Positions 63,465 to 64,000 of a stretch of DNA of 64,000 bases are shown in pieces. The DNA is from Halococcus hamelinensis 100A6 (lineage in GTDB: Archaea; Halobacteriota; Halobacteria; Halobacteriales; Halococcaceae). Position numbers and translations under genes: made by a program. Under the pieces are notes generated by a model. It had not been told where the DNA came from. It saw nothing but the letters and a program-made list of their open reading frames with translations, and searched no databases. How positions within the stretch are numbered: position 1 is the first letter of the stretch; every line of letters starts with the position of its first letter. The stretch is taken from NCBI RefSeq assembly GCF_000336675.1, contig NZ_AOMB01000032.1:1-64000 (forward strand), written 5' to 3'.

Positions 63465-64000
63465 TCACTCCGCGTAGCCGAGGTCGCGGAGGCGCTGTTT
63501 CGTGGTCTCGTCCATCTCCACAGTCGAAAGGTCGTCAGCGGTCGCGGCGATCGTCCGGCGGTGGTCGTCGAGGACCGCCTCGATGCGCTCGCGTTCGTCG
63601 GGGTTGTCGGCCGCGACGTCCCGCTCCTCGCCGGGGTCGGCTCGGAGGTCGTAGAGCGCGCCCACCCCGTCGCGTTCGACGTACTTCCAGCGGCGGTCGC
63701 GGTAGGCGTAGCGGTGTTCGCCCTCGCCCGTGTTCTCGGCCGACCAGTCGCCGACGACGTGCTCGCGGGGCCACTCACCGGTTCCGTCGAGGAGCGGCCG
63801 GAGGCTGTGGCCGTGGAAGGCCTCGGACTGCGTGCCGCCCGCGTAGTCCACGATGGTCGGGGTCACGTCGAGCAGGCCCACGATCTCGTCGTGGGTTTTC
63901 GGCTCGCTCGATTCGGGACCGAGGTCGACCACCAGCGGGACGTGGAGCACCTCGTCGAAGAAGGTCTGTGAGTGGCCGAACTGCCCGTGCTCGCCGAGCG
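63465..64000 (-). CDS. Sulfatase-family protein (N-terminal part outside the window)
   Basis: Only the last 178 residues are present; the frame is open to the right edge. Readable features: LGEHGQFGHSQTFFDEVLHVPLVVDLGPESSE (metal-site GEHG and H), VGLLDVTPTIVDYAGG, DRRWKYVERDGVGALYDLRADPGEERDVAADNPDERERIEAVLDDH. This is the typical C-terminal half of a sulfatase. The nucleophile region is not visible, so Cys, Ser or Thr type cannot be told. A Cys-type enzyme would be a client for the FGE at 5.7 kb. Confidence 0.85.
   Translation of the reverse strand, partial: LGEHGQFGHSQTFFDEVLHVPLVVDLGPESSEPKTHDEIVGLLDVTPTIVDYAGGTQSEAFHGHSLRPLLDGTGEWPREHVVGDWSAENTGEGEHRYAYRDRRWKYVERDGVGALYDLRADPGEERDVAADNPDERERIEAVLDDHRRTIAATADDLSTVEMDETTKQRLRDLGYAE

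Overview
The window is a GC-rich stretch of a haloarchaeal (class Halobacteria) chromosome. The proteins are strongly acidic (Asp/Glu-rich), many starts are GTG, TATA-like boxes sit about 25-30 bp upstream of start codons (leaderless mRNAs), and many genes belong to families found in haloarchaea (FolCP fusion, AglJ, archaeal GluRS, small haloarchaeal DUF proteins). The genus cannot be fixed from the sequence. I saw no rRNA, tRNA, CRISPR array or recognisable insertion sequence. The DNA looks like core chromosome, with a glycan/cell-surface block at the right end.

Layout. 1-5.5 kb: a secreted LolA-like protein cut by the left edge, two membrane proteins, and a MoxR ATPase/DUF4350 operon. 5.7-12.3 kb: a formylglycine-generating enzyme with both catalytic cysteines, a PD-(D/E)XK-like protein, a HerA/DUF87-like ATPase, a small membrane protein, a surface-anchored beta-helix protein and an acetamidase/formamidase. 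12.4-17.7 kb: a zinc alcohol/formaldehyde dehydrogenase, a formate/nitrite-type channel fused to universal stress (USP) domains, a small zinc protein, a flavodoxin-reductase-like protein and a GlmU-type nucleotidyltransferase. 17.9-21.4 kb: a complete ECF transporter (S, fused A-A', T). 21.5-28.8 kb: a regulator, a VOC protein, FolCP, and an operon of a TatD hydrolase, two sugar-isomerase TIM barrels and a UbiA prenyltransferase whose family content recalls the bacterial ebo cluster. 28.9-34.1 kb: gltX and uvrA, separated by a dispersed repeat element. 34.1-43.3 kb: two APC permeases with fused USP domains around a free tandem USP, then PrsW, DUF389 and EngB. 43.3-44.2 kb: an inverted second copy of the repeat and two small haloarchaeal genes.

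44.3-52.8 kb holds the whole branched-chain amino acid pathway on the minus strand: leuA, a gap with two palindromes, then ilvB-ilvN-ilvC-orf-leuC-leuD-leuB with every junction overlapping. The unnamed orf between ilvC and leuC has an internal duplication. leuA appears to have lost its native acidic N-terminus through a frameshift. 52.9-57.6 kb: a BASS-family transporter and a run of small conserved haloarchaeal proteins. 57.6-64 kb: an AglJ-type dolichol-phosphate glycosyltransferase, a divergent TrmB-type regulator, three alkaline phosphatase/sulfatase-superfamily proteins and a Wzx-type flippase, consistent with assembly of surface glycans.

The best candidates for something new are the ebo-like operon, the conserved but unexplained orf inside the ilv/leu operon, the paired repeat elements, and the apparent leuA frameshift. 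Family names are from pattern recognition alone; no database was searched.
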